From Gammaproteobacteria bacterium (GTDB taxonomy: Bacteria; Pseudomonadota; Gammaproteobacteria; PS1; Pseudothioglobaceae): DNA of 16,939 bases. Within the stretch, counting starts at the first letter, position 1. Each line of letters opens with the position of its first letter. The stretch lies in NCBI GenBank assembly GCA_029941485.1, contig JAPYOZ010000015.1, positions 1-16,939 on the forward strand. The letters run 5' to 3'. A program made the translations under genes and the position numbers. Of the stretch, positions 6,954 through 14,375 are shown piece after piece. The notes under the pieces were generated by a model. It had not been told where the DNA came from and did not search any database. It saw only the letters and a list, made by a program, of their open reading frames with translations.

Positions 6954-6959
6954 TATAAT
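6954..6959 (+). promoter_or_regulatory. -10 box of the tRNA-Leu promoter (predicted)
   Basis: Perfect TATAAT, 23 nt before the mature tRNA 5' end. The -35 position (about 6931-6936, TCGAAT) is a poor match. Transcription would start near 6966. Confidence 0.55.
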
Positions 6960-6982
6960 TCCTTGTTTTTCGCAAGCCCTTT

Positions 6983-7069
6983 GCCCGGGTGGTGAAATTG
7001 GTAGACACACAGGACTTAAAATCCTGCGCCTTCACCGGCGTGCCGGTTCGATTCCGGCCCCGGGCACCA
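6983..7069 (+). tRNA. tRNA-Leu (anticodon UAA)
   Basis: An 87-nt class II tRNA. The acceptor arms GCCCGGG (6983-6989) and CCCGGGC (7059-7065) pair perfectly. The discriminator is A7066 and the CCA end (7067-7069) is encoded. The D arm carries the GGTAGACAC leucine-type sequence. The anticodon loop CTTAAAA, between AGGA and TCCT, gives anticodon TAA. The long variable arm (TGCGCCTTCACCGGCGT region) and the GGTTCGATTCC T arm confirm a leucine tRNA. It reads UUA/UUG codons, which are frequent in this AT-rich genome. Confidence 0.97.
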
Positions 7070-7102
7070 TCAAAATTCTTCCTTTGTTAAGCAAAGATTT
7101 CG

Positions 7103-7108
7103 TATAAT
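7103..7108 (+). promoter_or_regulatory. -10 box upstream of ridA (predicted)
   Basis: Perfect TATAAT 29 nt before the ridA ATG and 33 nt after the tRNA. The best-spaced -35 candidate (TTCCTT, 7079-7084, 18-nt spacer) is weak. It may drive the long ridA-to-bax gene run, although read-through from the tRNA promoter is also possible. Confidence 0.45.
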
Positions 7109-7137
7109 TAAGACATTCAAAACACAATACTTATATT

Positions 7138-7545
7138 ATGCAAAAACACATCATCTCAACCGACAAAGCGCCACAAGCCATTGGCACCTATTCTCAAGCC
7201 GTGTGTACCACCGGTGGATCAACTATTTATTTATCAGGGCAAATTCCTTTAGTGCCAGAAACCATGGAAATGGTCGAGGGCGATATTAATGCTCAAATTA
7301 ACCAAGTATTTAAAAACCTATCGGCCGTCTGTAAAGCCACAAAAGGCAGTCTAGATGATATTGTTAAGCTCAACGTGTATTTAACCGACCTTAATAATTT
7401 TCCAGTTGTTAATGAAATTATGGCCACTTATTTTAATGAGCCTTACCCTGCACGAGCAGCGGTTGGTATTAACGAATTACCAAAGGGGGCAATGGTTGAA
7501 ATGGATGCTGTGATGGTGATAGAGCCTTGTGATTACACCTATTAA
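7138..7545 (+). CDS. ridA: RidA family 2-iminobutanoate/2-iminopropanoate deaminase
   Basis: Hydrolyses reactive enamine/imine products of PLP enzymes to 2-ketoacids plus ammonia, protecting cytoplasmic PLP enzymes. The 135-residue protein has the family signature PARAAVGINELPKGAMVEMDA (104-124). Arg106 and Glu121 match E. coli RidA Arg105 and Glu120, and AIGTYSQAV (14-22) supplies the conserved Tyr. The family norm is about 128; the extra residues are a short C-terminal tail (EPCDYTY). recG follows after 14 nt. A neighbouring ridA and recG, often next to spoT, is a known gammaproteobacterial arrangement; spoT is absent here. No clear ribosome-binding site precedes the ATG. Confidence 0.93.
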   Translation: MQKHIISTDKAPQAIGTYSQAVCTTGGSTIYLSGQIPLVPETMEMVEGDINAQINQVFKNLSAVCKATKGSLDDIVKLNVYLTDLNNFPVVNEIMATYFNEPYPARAAVGINELPKGAMVEMDAVMVIEPCDYTY

Positions 7546-7559
7546 AATACGCTTGTAGA

Positions 7560-9626
7560 ATGCATGACCTTTCTGATTCGATAATTTCGATAAACGGACT
7601 AGGACCAAAAGCACAAGAAAAACTCAATGCCATTGGTATTTATAACTTGGAACACTTGTTGTTTCATTTGCCACATCGTTATCAAAATAAAACCAGATTA
7701 ACCAAATTAAACCAAGCTCAAGTAGGCGAGGAAGCGCTGGTTGAGCTCACTATTGAACGCATTGAAGAAGCACCCACTCGACAACGTCAGCTATTGTGCT
7801 ATTTATCGGATGAACACGATCGAACCCTATTATTACGGTTTTTTCATTTTAACCAGTATCAAAAACAAAACTTTACTCGAAGAGACACTGTTCAATGTTT
7901 TGGGGAGATAAAGATTGGGCGTGATGGCCTAGAAATGCACCACCCTGAATATCGATTAATTACAAAAGGCCAACCCAATCTTTTAGAAAAAACACTCAGC
8001 CCTATTTATCCACTCACAGGCAATATTCACCAAGCGCAACTAAAAAAATGGATTGACATTGCCCTAGAAACTTTAAAAAAATCTCCACTTAGTGACAATT
8101 TCGAAAATTTGGCAAAAAACTCAATGCCATCACTCAAACAAGCATTGGAAACACTACACCACCCAAAAGAAGGGGAGAATCTTGATCAAATTGCCGAATT
8201 TAGGCATATTTCACAGCAAAGACTCATCATTGAAGAGCTTTGTGCACACCAATTAAGCCTGTTAAAGCTTAAAAATGAACGCAAACGCAAAATTTCCAAT
8301 ATTTTTGAAATAAAAACCCATCTGTCGGACCGGTTGTTAAACGATTTAGGATTTAAACTAACCAATGCTCAACGACGCAGCATTGATGAAATTAATACTG
8401 ACATTAGCTCGCCACACCCAATGCTAAGGTTGCTTCAAGGTGATGTTGGATCTGGCAAAACCATTGTGGCGGTATTCGCCTGCTTACAAGCCGTTGAGAA
8501 TGGCTTTCAAGCAGCAATCATGGCGCCAACTGAAATACTGGCCGCCCAACATTTACAAGGGTTTTCAAATTACCTAGCCCCTTTAGGGATCGACATTGCC
8601 TTTTTAACAGGTTCGCAGAATACATCCCAGCGATCTGAGCAATTGGACCGGATTAAATCAGGACAAGCAAAAATAATTATTGGCACTCATGCTCTGTTTC
8701 AAGAAAGTGTTAATTTTAATAAACTAGGCTTAATCGTCATTGATGAGCAACACAAGTTTGGCGTGCATCAGCGCCTGTCGCTTGCGCAAAAAGCACAGAA
8801 CACGCCACATCAATTAGTAATGACGGCTACCCCAATTCCACGTTCACTCACCATGAGTACCTATGCCGATCTTGATTCGTCGATTATTGATGAACTCCCG
8901 CCTGGGAGAAAGCCAATTAAAACCATTGCGATTAGCACTAATCGTAAAGATGAAGTGATTAAAAAAATTAAGCAAGTTTGTACTGATAATAATCAAGTGT
9001 ATTGGGTGTGTACCCTGATTGAAGAATCGGAAGTATTACGTGCAGAATCTGCTACCAATACGCATCAATATTTACAAGACGTTTTATCGGGATTATCCGT
9101 AGCTCTAATCCATGGCAGGATGAATAAGGATGAAAAATCTAAAATTATGGGGCATTTTTTAGCTGGCAAGATTAATGTGTTGGTTGCCACCACGGTGATT
9201 GAAGTTGGCGTTAACGTACCTAACGCTTCGCTCATGGTGATTGAAAATTCTGAAAGACTGGGTTTAGCGCAACTGCACCAACTCAGAGGCAGGGTTGGTA
9301 GAGGTAAAGACGCCAGTATTTGCATCCTAATGTACCAATCACCTTTAAGCGCTAACGCCACTGAACGGCTCGACACCCTTAGGCAAACCAATGACGGTTT
9401 TAAGATTGCACAAAAAGACCTTGAACTTCGAGGTCCGGGCGAGATTTTAGGCACGCAACAAACTGGCATTGCTAATATGAAAATTGCCAATATTGTGCGC
9501 GATGGTTATTTAATGAATCAAGTGCGTTATTATTCTGAACAATTTTTAAATTTAGATGAAAACCAACAACAGTCATTAATCACGCGCTGGATTACTGATG
9601 ATAAAACCCAATACGTCAATACTTAA
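7560..9626 (+). CDS. recG: ATP-dependent DNA helicase RecG
   Basis: Branch-migrating DNA translocase that remodels stalled replication forks and recombination junctions. Full length at 688 residues (E. coli: 693). The N-terminal wedge/OB region (about 1-240) includes GLGPKAQEKL (13-22) and LLFHLPHRY (33-41). Helicase motifs: GDVGSGKT Walker A (294-301), MAPTEILAAQH (321-331), IDEQHKFGV Walker B (394-402), MTATPIPRSL (421-430), ATTVIEVGVNVP (543-554) and QLHQLRGRVGRG (571-582). The C-terminal RGPGEILGTQQTG segment (624-636) is a RecG hallmark. No frameshift or missing motif is seen. It lies between ridA and ubiC on one strand with short gaps. Confidence 0.97.
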   Translation: MHDLSDSIISINGLGPKAQEKLNAIGIYNLEHLLFHLPHRYQNKTRLTKLNQAQVGEEALVELTIERIEEAPTRQRQLLCYLSDEHDRTLLLRFFHFNQYQKQNFTRRDTVQCFGEIKIGRDGLEMHHPEYRLITKGQPNLLEKTLSPIYPLTGNIHQAQLKKWIDIALETLKKSPLSDNFENLAKNSMPSLKQALETLHHPKEGENLDQIAEFRHISQQRLIIEELCAHQLSLLKLKNERKRKISNIFEIKTHLSDRLLNDLGFKLTNAQRRSIDEINTDISSPHPMLRLLQGDVGSGKTIVAVFACLQAVENGFQAAIMAPTEILAAQHLQGFSNYLAPLGIDIAFLTGSQNTSQRSEQLDRIKSGQAKIIIGTHALFQESVNFNKLGLIVIDEQHKFGVHQRLSLAQKAQNTPHQLVMTATPIPRSLTMSTYADLDSSIIDELPPGRKPIKTIAISTNRKDEVIKKIKQVCTDNNQVYWVCTLIEESEVLRAESATNTHQYLQDVLSGLSVALIHGRMNKDEKSKIMGHFLAGKINVLVATTVIEVGVNVPNASLMVIENSERLGLAQLHQLRGRVGRGKDASICILMYQSPLSANATERLDTLRQTNDGFKIAQKDLELRGPGEILGTQQTGIANMKIANIVRDGYLMNQVRYYSEQFLNLDENQQQSLITRWITDDKTQYVNT

Positions 9627-9656
9627 AGCGGTTGATTCACGTAAAATAATCAATCT

Positions 9657-10127
9657 ATGATTAACACACAAGATTTAGTATGGCAAGATTTAAATCAGGC
9701 TAATAATGTGCCTGATAATGTCATGATTTGGCTTGATGACAAAGATTCATTAACCGCTAAACTAAAGCAAAAATTTGATGATTTTGCAGTGAATGTATTA
9801 CACCAAACACAGGAAAATCCACACACCAATGAAATTGATGTGCTTGGTTTTCAAGGTCAATCTGTGATTCGAGAGGTCGAATTGTTAGGCAATGAGCAAG
9901 TGGTGGTTTTTGCACGTTCAATTATCCCGATTACCTCTGACACTAAAAATTTACTAAAAATTGGTTCTAGACCATTGGGTGAAGTTTTGTTTAATGACTC
10001 AACCATTCAGCGTGGAAAATTACAAATCACTCACACAGGGAGCACTTGGGGCAGAAGATCAGTCTTTCGCATTGGTCACACTAAACTTTTAGTCAGTGAA
10101 TTCTTTTTGGAAAATCTCTATGCGTGA
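9657..10127 (+). CDS. ubiC: Chorismate lyase UbiC
   Basis: Cleaves chorismate to 4-hydroxybenzoate and pyruvate, the first committed step of ubiquinone synthesis in the cytoplasm. The 156-residue protein (E. coli: 165) shows the family pattern: IREVELLG (71-78, Arg72 probably equivalent to E. coli Arg76), VVFARSIIP (83-91), IGSRPLGEVLF (102-112), WGRRSVF (131-137) and LLVSEFFL (144-151, Glu148 probably equivalent to Glu155). The expected partner ubiA is not adjacent. Its last 8 nt overlap the cmoA start. It implies ubiquinone-based respiration. Confidence 0.92.
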   Translation: MINTQDLVWQDLNQANNVPDNVMIWLDDKDSLTAKLKQKFDDFAVNVLHQTQENPHTNEIDVLGFQGQSVIREVELLGNEQVVVFARSIIPITSDTKNLLKIGSRPLGEVLFNDSTIQRGKLQITHTGSTWGRRSVFRIGHTKLLVSEFFLENLYA

Positions 10128-10833
10128 TCAAATTTTTTCCAAAGAAATAGACTTGGTCGACTTTACCTTTGATGCACAAGTAGCCGATGTGTTTGATGAC
10201 ATGGTTAGGCGCTCAGTCCCTGGTTATCAAACTTTAATAGAAATGGTTGGGCTATTGGCGAAAACTTATTCTCAAAATAATACTAATTATTACGATCTTG
10301 GGGCCTCAACGGGTGCAGTATCTTTAGCATTAGGCCTCAACAGCCCACACAAGAACAATCGAGTCATCGCCATTGACAATTCCATCGATATGGTGAAAAA
10401 ATGCAAATTAAATTTAAACGATAAGGTCACAAACTTTGATGTTATTTGCAGTGATATTAATGATATTTGCTTCGAAAATGCTTCTATTGTGGTTTTAAAT
10501 TTAACTTTACAATTTGTCATTCCAGGACAACGACAAGCTTTAATTAATAAAATCCATCAAGGGTTAAACTCAGGCGGTATTTTGGTTGTTTCGGAGAAAA
10601 TCCATTTTAACGACAAACAAAAACAAGTGGAAATTACTAAACTCCATTTAGACTTTAAACGCGCTAACGGTTATAGCGAATTGGAGATTGCCACCAAGCG
10701 TCAATCGATTGAAAATGTGCTGATTACCGATAACAAACAAACCCACTTTGAAAGGTTTAAAACGGCTGGATTTAGCCAGAGTATTTGTCATTTTCAATGT
10801 CTTAATTTTGCCTCATTTTTAGCGGTTAAATAG
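10120..10833 (+). CDS. cmoA: Carboxy-S-adenosyl-L-methionine synthase CmoA
   Basis: Converts SAM and prephenate to carboxy-SAM, the donor for the wobble-uridine modification cmo5U34 made by CmoB. I choose the ATG at 10120 (237 residues), because the MRDQIFS start matches E. coli MSHRDTLFS; an upstream ATG at 10096 would add eight residues inside ubiC. Landmarks: FTFDAQVADVFDDMVRRSVPGY (N-terminal third), YDLGASTGAVSLA (SAM motif I), AIDNSIDMV, VVLNLTLQFV, and DFKRANGYSELEI with the Arg-Ala-Asn-Gly-Tyr segment that binds the carboxylate. The 8-nt overlap with ubiC suggests coupling. cmoB is not in the window. Confidence 0.95.
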   Translation: MRDQIFSKEIDLVDFTFDAQVADVFDDMVRRSVPGYQTLIEMVGLLAKTYSQNNTNYYDLGASTGAVSLALGLNSPHKNNRVIAIDNSIDMVKKCKLNLNDKVTNFDVICSDINDICFENASIVVLNLTLQFVIPGQRQALINKIHQGLNSGGILVVSEKIHFNDKQKQVEITKLHLDFKRANGYSELEIATKRQSIENVLITDNKQTHFERFKTAGFSQSICHFQCLNFASFLAVK

Positions 10834-10852
10834 CGGTAAAATACCAACCAAT

Positions 10853-11446
10853 ATGCTTTTAATGATTGACAATTACGACTCATTTACTTACAACTTAGTT
10901 CAGTACTTTGGTGAGCTAGGGCAAGAAGTTGAAGTGCATCGTAACGATGAAATCACTGTCAATGAGATTGAGAAACTCGCGCCCGAGTTTTTAGTAATTT
11001 CTCCGGGTCCATGCACCCCCAATGAAGCTGGAATATCCATAGAAGTCATTAAATATTTTGCTAATAAAATTCCAATTTTAGGCGTTTGTTTAGGATTTCA
11101 AGCGATGGTACAAGCTTATGGCGGGAGAATCGTTGGTGCCAAAAAAATCATGCACGGAAAAATATCCGACGTCCATCACACAGGCAAAGGGGTGTTCTCT
11201 AATTTAAAAAACCCTTTGAACGCAACACGGTATCATTCGCTAGTAGCAGAGCAGTCCAGTCTTCCAGATTGCTTTGAAATTACCTCTTGGACCAAGAACG
11301 ACAAAGGAGACATCGATGAAATCATGGGAATTAAACACAAAGAATTTTCCATTGAAGGTGTGCAGTTTCATCCAGAATCCATCCTAACTGAACAAGGGCA
11401 TGAGATGTTAAATAATTTTTTACAAGGAAATCATGGAAATAATTGA
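10853..11446 (+). CDS. trpG: Glutamine amidotransferase of anthranilate/aminodeoxychorismate synthase
   Basis: Class I glutamine amidotransferase that supplies ammonia to TrpE (anthranilate) and/or PabB (aminodeoxychorismate). The 197-residue protein has MIDNYDSFTYNLVQY (4-18), ISPGPCTPNEAGIS (49-62), GVCLGFQAM (77-85, nucleophile Cys79), YHSLV (127-131) and VQFHPESILTEQG (170-182, His173 and Glu175 of the triad). The usual His after CLG is Phe82 here; that position is not part of the catalytic triad. No trpE, pabB, trpD or trpC is adjacent, so sequence alone cannot separate TrpG from PabA; a dual role is common in bacteria with one such subunit. It overlaps the next gene by 14 nt. Confidence 0.9.
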   Translation: MLLMIDNYDSFTYNLVQYFGELGQEVEVHRNDEITVNEIEKLAPEFLVISPGPCTPNEAGISIEVIKYFANKIPILGVCLGFQAMVQAYGGRIVGAKKIMHGKISDVHHTGKGVFSNLKNPLNATRYHSLVAEQSSLPDCFEITSWTKNDKGDIDEIMGIKHKEFSIEGVQFHPESILTEQGHEMLNNFLQGNHGNN

Positions 11447-11852
11447 GTTTTTATTGGCTGATGAACAGCTACTAACCACGGGTACGCTCATTGTTTTAGT
11501 TGCACTGCTGATTGGTAATGTCATTGCTGATAAATTTAGAAAATATGAAATCGTTGACTCTAATGGCGCCATCAAACTGATGGATAAAAAAGATTTAATT
11601 ATTCTTGATGTTAGGGAAGCAAAAGAACGAAAAACCGGATTCATCGCTAACGATGTTCACATTCCATTAGCTCAAGTCAAAAATAAATTAGACACACTGA
11701 ACAAAAATAAAAAAGTGCTGGTTTATTGTCGTAGTGGCTCTCGTTCAGCACACATTGCAGGGCTGTTAACGCGCAATGAATTTGAACACGTGTATAATTT
11801 AAAAGGCGGTATTCAAGCTTGGAAAAAAGCCAATTTACCCATTAAAAAATAG
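11433..11852 (+). CDS. Membrane-anchored rhodanese-domain protein (YibN-like)
   Basis: Single-domain sulfurtransferase-like protein anchored to the inner membrane. Of 139 residues, about 14-31 (TTGTLIVLVALLIGNVIA) form one membrane helix, followed by KFRKYE, which predicts a cytoplasmic catalytic domain. The rhodanese fold shows LIILDVREAKE (55-65), HIPLAQV (76-82) and the active loop YCRSGSRSA (98-106) with Cys99. LKGGIQAWKKANLPI (123-137) is the usual C-terminal signature. AAGGA lies just before the ATG, within the end of trpG. The position before grxC and gpsA matches the yibN-grxC-secB-gpsA neighbourhood of E. coli, except that secB is missing. Confidence 0.9.
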   Translation: MEIIEFLLADEQLLTTGTLIVLVALLIGNVIADKFRKYEIVDSNGAIKLMDKKDLIILDVREAKERKTGFIANDVHIPLAQVKNKLDTLNKNKKVLVYCRSGSRSAHIAGLLTRNEFEHVYNLKGGIQAWKKANLPIKK

Positions 11853-11861
11853 GTTGTGACC

Positions 11862-12113
11862 ATGGGAAAAAATTTCATTTATTGCTCTGACGCTTGTCCT
11901 TTTTGCCAAAGAGCTTATCAATTATTAGAACGTAAAGGTATTCTTTATCAAAAAAAATACGTTAAAAACCAAAACGATTGGGATGAAGTGATGGAAAAAA
12001 CTGGCAGAACCACTGTGCCGCAAGTATTCATCAATGGCACTCATGTGGGAGGGTTTGATGATCTGTCCGCCGCCGAACAATCTGGCAAACTAGGCGAAAT
12101 CCTAAATGGCTAA
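11862..12113 (+). CDS. grxC: Glutaredoxin 3
   Basis: Dithiol glutaredoxin that reduces disulfides and protein-glutathione mixed disulfides with glutathione. I start at the ATG at 11862 (83 residues, the length of E. coli Grx3); a GTG two codons earlier is possible. The active site is ACPFC (11-15, Cys12 and Cys15). GRTTVPQVFING (48-59) contains the cis-proline, and HVGGFDDLSA (61-70) is the glutathione-binding GG-x-DD segment. The protein is cytoplasmic. The stop overlaps the gpsA start by 8 nt, and the rhodanese gene ends 9 nt upstream. Confidence 0.94.
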   Translation: MGKNFIYCSDACPFCQRAYQLLERKGILYQKKYVKNQNDWDEVMEKTGRTTVPQVFINGTHVGGFDDLSAAEQSGKLGEILNG

Positions 12114-13080
12114 TCTTTCCATTCTTGGGGCAGGCGCTTGGGGGAGTGCATTATCCATTGCACTATCTGATAACTTTGATAAGATTTATCTGCATACATT
12201 CACCGCAGAACAAGCAAAATCACTCGCGCCCAAACACCCTGCTTTATCCGTTAACTACCCTGATAGTGTTGAGTTAACTTTTGATTTGTCACTCATTCAA
12301 AAATCCCAAAGTGTTTTAATTGCTGTGCCGAGTTATGGATTCAGTACAGCCTTAGAAAATATTAAATCCTATCTCACGCCAGAGAAAAGTATTGCTTGGG
12401 TAACCAAAGGTTTTGATACCAATAAAGGATGTTTTCTGCATGAAAGCTTCGAAGCAGTTTTAAAAAATCATTTTAGTTGTGCAATCTCTGGCCCTAGTTT
12501 TGCTTTTGAAGTGGCCACTCAAAAACCAACAGCACTAGCGGTTGCATCAAAAGATAAAGACACTCGAAATTATTGGGCAAAAGCACTGCGTACCAACACA
12601 CTAAGAGCCTACACTAATGATGATATTATTGGTACGGAAGTAGGCGGTTCGGTTAAAAATATTCTGGCCATTGCTGCAGGTATCGCTGCAGGACTCGGGT
12701 TTGGCGCCAACACGCAAGCGGCTCTCATTACTAGAGGCTTGGCTGAAATGACAAGACTAGGGCAAAGTTTAGGCGCTCAAGAACGTACCTTTAATGGTTT
12801 ATCGGGTGTGGGTGATTTAGTTCTTACCTGTTCAGATGACTTATCCAGAAACCGAAGATTCGGTAAAGAATTATCCAATAACCAAAATGTTGAACAAGCA
12901 CTGAAAAATGTTGGTGCTACTGTTGAGGGTTTGAATACCTTAGAATTAGTACTGTCCATTGCTAGGAAAAATAAGGTTGAATTACCTATTTGCGAACAAG
13001 TGTATCAAGTAACCAAAGGTAGCGTCAGCCCTACTCAAGCCGTCAACCAACTAATGTTAAGAGGTCAAATTAACGAATGA
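12106..13080 (+). CDS. gpsA: NAD(P)-dependent glycerol-3-phosphate dehydrogenase
   Basis: Reduces dihydroxyacetone phosphate to sn-glycerol 3-phosphate for phospholipid synthesis. The 324-residue protein (E. coli: 339) has the dinucleotide-binding motif LGAGAWGSAL (7-16), VTKGFD (99-104), AISGPSFAFEVA (126-137), and EVGGSVKNILAIAAGIAAGL (178-197) with the catalytic-type Lys184. RGLAEMTRLG (210-219) and LSGVGDLVLTC further along are also characteristic. The ATG overlaps the end of grxC, and the stop overlaps the next start (ATGA). The direct grxC-gpsA contact leaves no room for secB. Confidence 0.96.
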   Translation: MANLSILGAGAWGSALSIALSDNFDKIYLHTFTAEQAKSLAPKHPALSVNYPDSVELTFDLSLIQKSQSVLIAVPSYGFSTALENIKSYLTPEKSIAWVTKGFDTNKGCFLHESFEAVLKNHFSCAISGPSFAFEVATQKPTALAVASKDKDTRNYWAKALRTNTLRAYTNDDIIGTEVGGSVKNILAIAAGIAAGLGFGANTQAALITRGLAEMTRLGQSLGAQERTFNGLSGVGDLVLTCSDDLSRNRRFGKELSNNQNVEQALKNVGATVEGLNTLELVLSIARKNKVELPICEQVYQVTKGSVSPTQAVNQLMLRGQINE

Positions 13081-13607
13081 TTCTAGATTTGCTTAGACAT
13101 GGCGAACCTAAAGGTGGTCGCTTATATCGAGGCAATCAAGACGATCCATTAACTCAAAAAGGTTGGGGTCAAATGCTTGATTCCACCAAAGGAAAGCAAT
13201 GGGATTTTATTGCAAGCTCCCCCCTTGTGCGTTGCTTTGCTTTTGCCAAACATCTATCCGATACTAGCAATACTCCTTACAAAACATTTAAAGACTTAGA
13301 AGAGCTAGGATTTGGTGATTGGCAAGGCAAAAGTTCCAAAGAAATTGGCCAAGATAAGGTTGCTCGATTCAAGTCCGATCCGACCAACAACCGCCCGCAT
13401 AATGCTGAAAATCTATACGTTTTTCAACGTCGAGTCTTATCAACATTTAAAATGATAATGGACTCAAAAAACGATCGTCAATCAGTGTTAATTATTGCTC
13501 ATGCTGGTGTAATCAGAACAATAAAATCTCATTTACTCAATTTTCCCATTGAAAAAATGTTTACAATGGAAGTTGTTTCTGGCTCATGTGAACGTTTTGA
13601 ACTTTAA
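13077..13607 (+). CDS. Histidine phosphatase family protein (phosphoglycerate mutase-like)
   Basis: Cytoplasmic phosphatase of the branch 1 histidine phosphatase superfamily. The 176-residue product has LLRHGEPK (5-12, phosphohistidine His8), ASSPLVRC (46-53, with the phosphate-binding Arg52), DLEELGFGDWQGK (73-85) and IIAHAGVIR (139-147, second catalytic His142). The size and the LGFGDWQGK element resemble alpha-ribazole phosphatase (CobC) of cobalamin synthesis, but no other cobalamin gene is nearby and the superfamily is broad, so the substrate is unassigned. The ATG overlaps the gpsA stop by 4 nt (ATGA), which indicates coupled translation. Confidence 0.88.
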   Translation: MILDLLRHGEPKGGRLYRGNQDDPLTQKGWGQMLDSTKGKQWDFIASSPLVRCFAFAKHLSDTSNTPYKTFKDLEELGFGDWQGKSSKEIGQDKVARFKSDPTNNRPHNAENLYVFQRRVLSTFKMIMDSKNDRQSVLIIAHAGVIRTIKSHLLNFPIEKMFTMEVVSGSCERFEL

Positions 13608-14316
13608 AATAATACTTATATTTATCGGTCTTTTACACACTCCTTTAGCGCAGGCTAATGAATTTTGGGGCTTAGAAGAGTGGATGAATTCAACACGAAC
13701 GCCTGATTTTGAAAAAATCAAAGACGTTAAAGCCAGGAAAAAAGCCTTTTTTGATTATCTCTTACCAGAAATTAATCGAAAAAATTCAAACATTATCGAA
13801 TTAAGAAGTGATATCAAAAATAATAGAATTAACGAAGACGAACTGAATTCGCTCTTCAAATACTACAGACTCGAAAAAGACGCCGATCAAGAAGATTTAT
13901 TAAGTGCTATTGATATTGTTCCAGCCTCGCTAGTCCTTGCGCAAGCTGCTTACGAATCTAGTTGGGGTAGATCAAGATTTGCCAAGAATTATCATAATTT
14001 TTTTGGCCTTTGGTGTTTTAAAAAAGGCTGTGGAACTGTTCCACTTAAGCGTGATAAAAATGCCACACATGAAATAGTAAAGTTTTCTAGTTTGTCTAAG
14101 GGGATTGAATACTACCTCCTTTCAATTAACCGAAATTCGGCTTACAATATTCTTCGACAAATCAGAAAGCACAAGCGTGATACTGAACAACCCATTACTG
14201 GTTTAGGCCTGTCTGAAGGTTTAGAGAACTACGCTGAAATTGGTTACGACTACGTTGAAACCGTACAAGATATTATTAAATATAATAAGTTAGGGCGGTA
14301 CGATTATAAAATTTAA
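13588..14316 (+). CDS. Secreted Bax-like glucosaminidase-domain protein
   Basis: Predicted periplasmic peptidoglycan hydrolase of the mannosyl-glycoprotein endo-beta-N-acetylglucosaminidase family, related to E. coli Bax. The start is uncertain. I take the GTG at 13588 (242 residues), which gives a compact signal peptide, NFKIILIFIGLLHTP then LAQA with cleavage predicted after Ala23. A TTG at 13597 would also work, and the ATG at 13549 would overlap the upstream gene by 59 nt. The catalytic domain shows VPASLVLAQAAYESSWGRSR (111-130, catalytic-type Glu123), NFFGLWCFKKGCG (137-149), HEIVKFSSL (161-169), and LENYAEIGYDYVETVQDII (212-230). Last gene of the plus-strand run; a terminator follows. 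Confidence 0.85.
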   Translation: MNVLNFKIILIFIGLLHTPLAQANEFWGLEEWMNSTRTPDFEKIKDVKARKKAFFDYLLPEINRKNSNIIELRSDIKNNRINEDELNSLFKYYRLEKDADQEDLLSAIDIVPASLVLAQAAYESSWGRSRFAKNYHNFFGLWCFKKGCGTVPLKRDKNATHEIVKFSSLSKGIEYYLLSINRNSAYNILRQIRKHKRDTEQPITGLGLSEGLENYAEIGYDYVETVQDIIKYNKLGRYDYKI

Positions 14317-14324
14317 AAGGTAAT

Positions 14325-14353
14325 AAAAAAGCCCGCAAATAGCGGGCTTTTTT
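14325..14353. terminator. Bidirectional rho-independent terminator
   Basis: GC-rich stem GCCCGC (14331-14336) / GCGGGC (14342-14347) with a 5-nt loop, flanked by six A on the left and six T on the right, so it works on both strands. It separates the plus-strand bax-like gene (stop 9 nt away) from the convergent rplM-rpsI operon (stop 23 nt away). Confidence 0.93.
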
Positions 14354-14375
14354 ATTTGAATCTGTGTAAAGAATA

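Noticed and set aside
7082..7100. Hairpin CTTTG/CAAAG followed by ATTT after tRNA-Leu as a terminator
   Set aside because: The stem is only 5 bp, mostly A-T, with a three-base T-run, and it overlaps the ridA promoter region; not convincing.
9065..9490. 141-codon minus-strand frame inside recG
   Set aside because: It is antisense to a well-conserved helicase domain and shows no recognisable protein features.
13549..13587. ATG at 13549 as start of the Bax-like protein
   Set aside because: It lies deep in the upstream phosphatase gene and makes an atypical signal peptide; kept only as an alternative.
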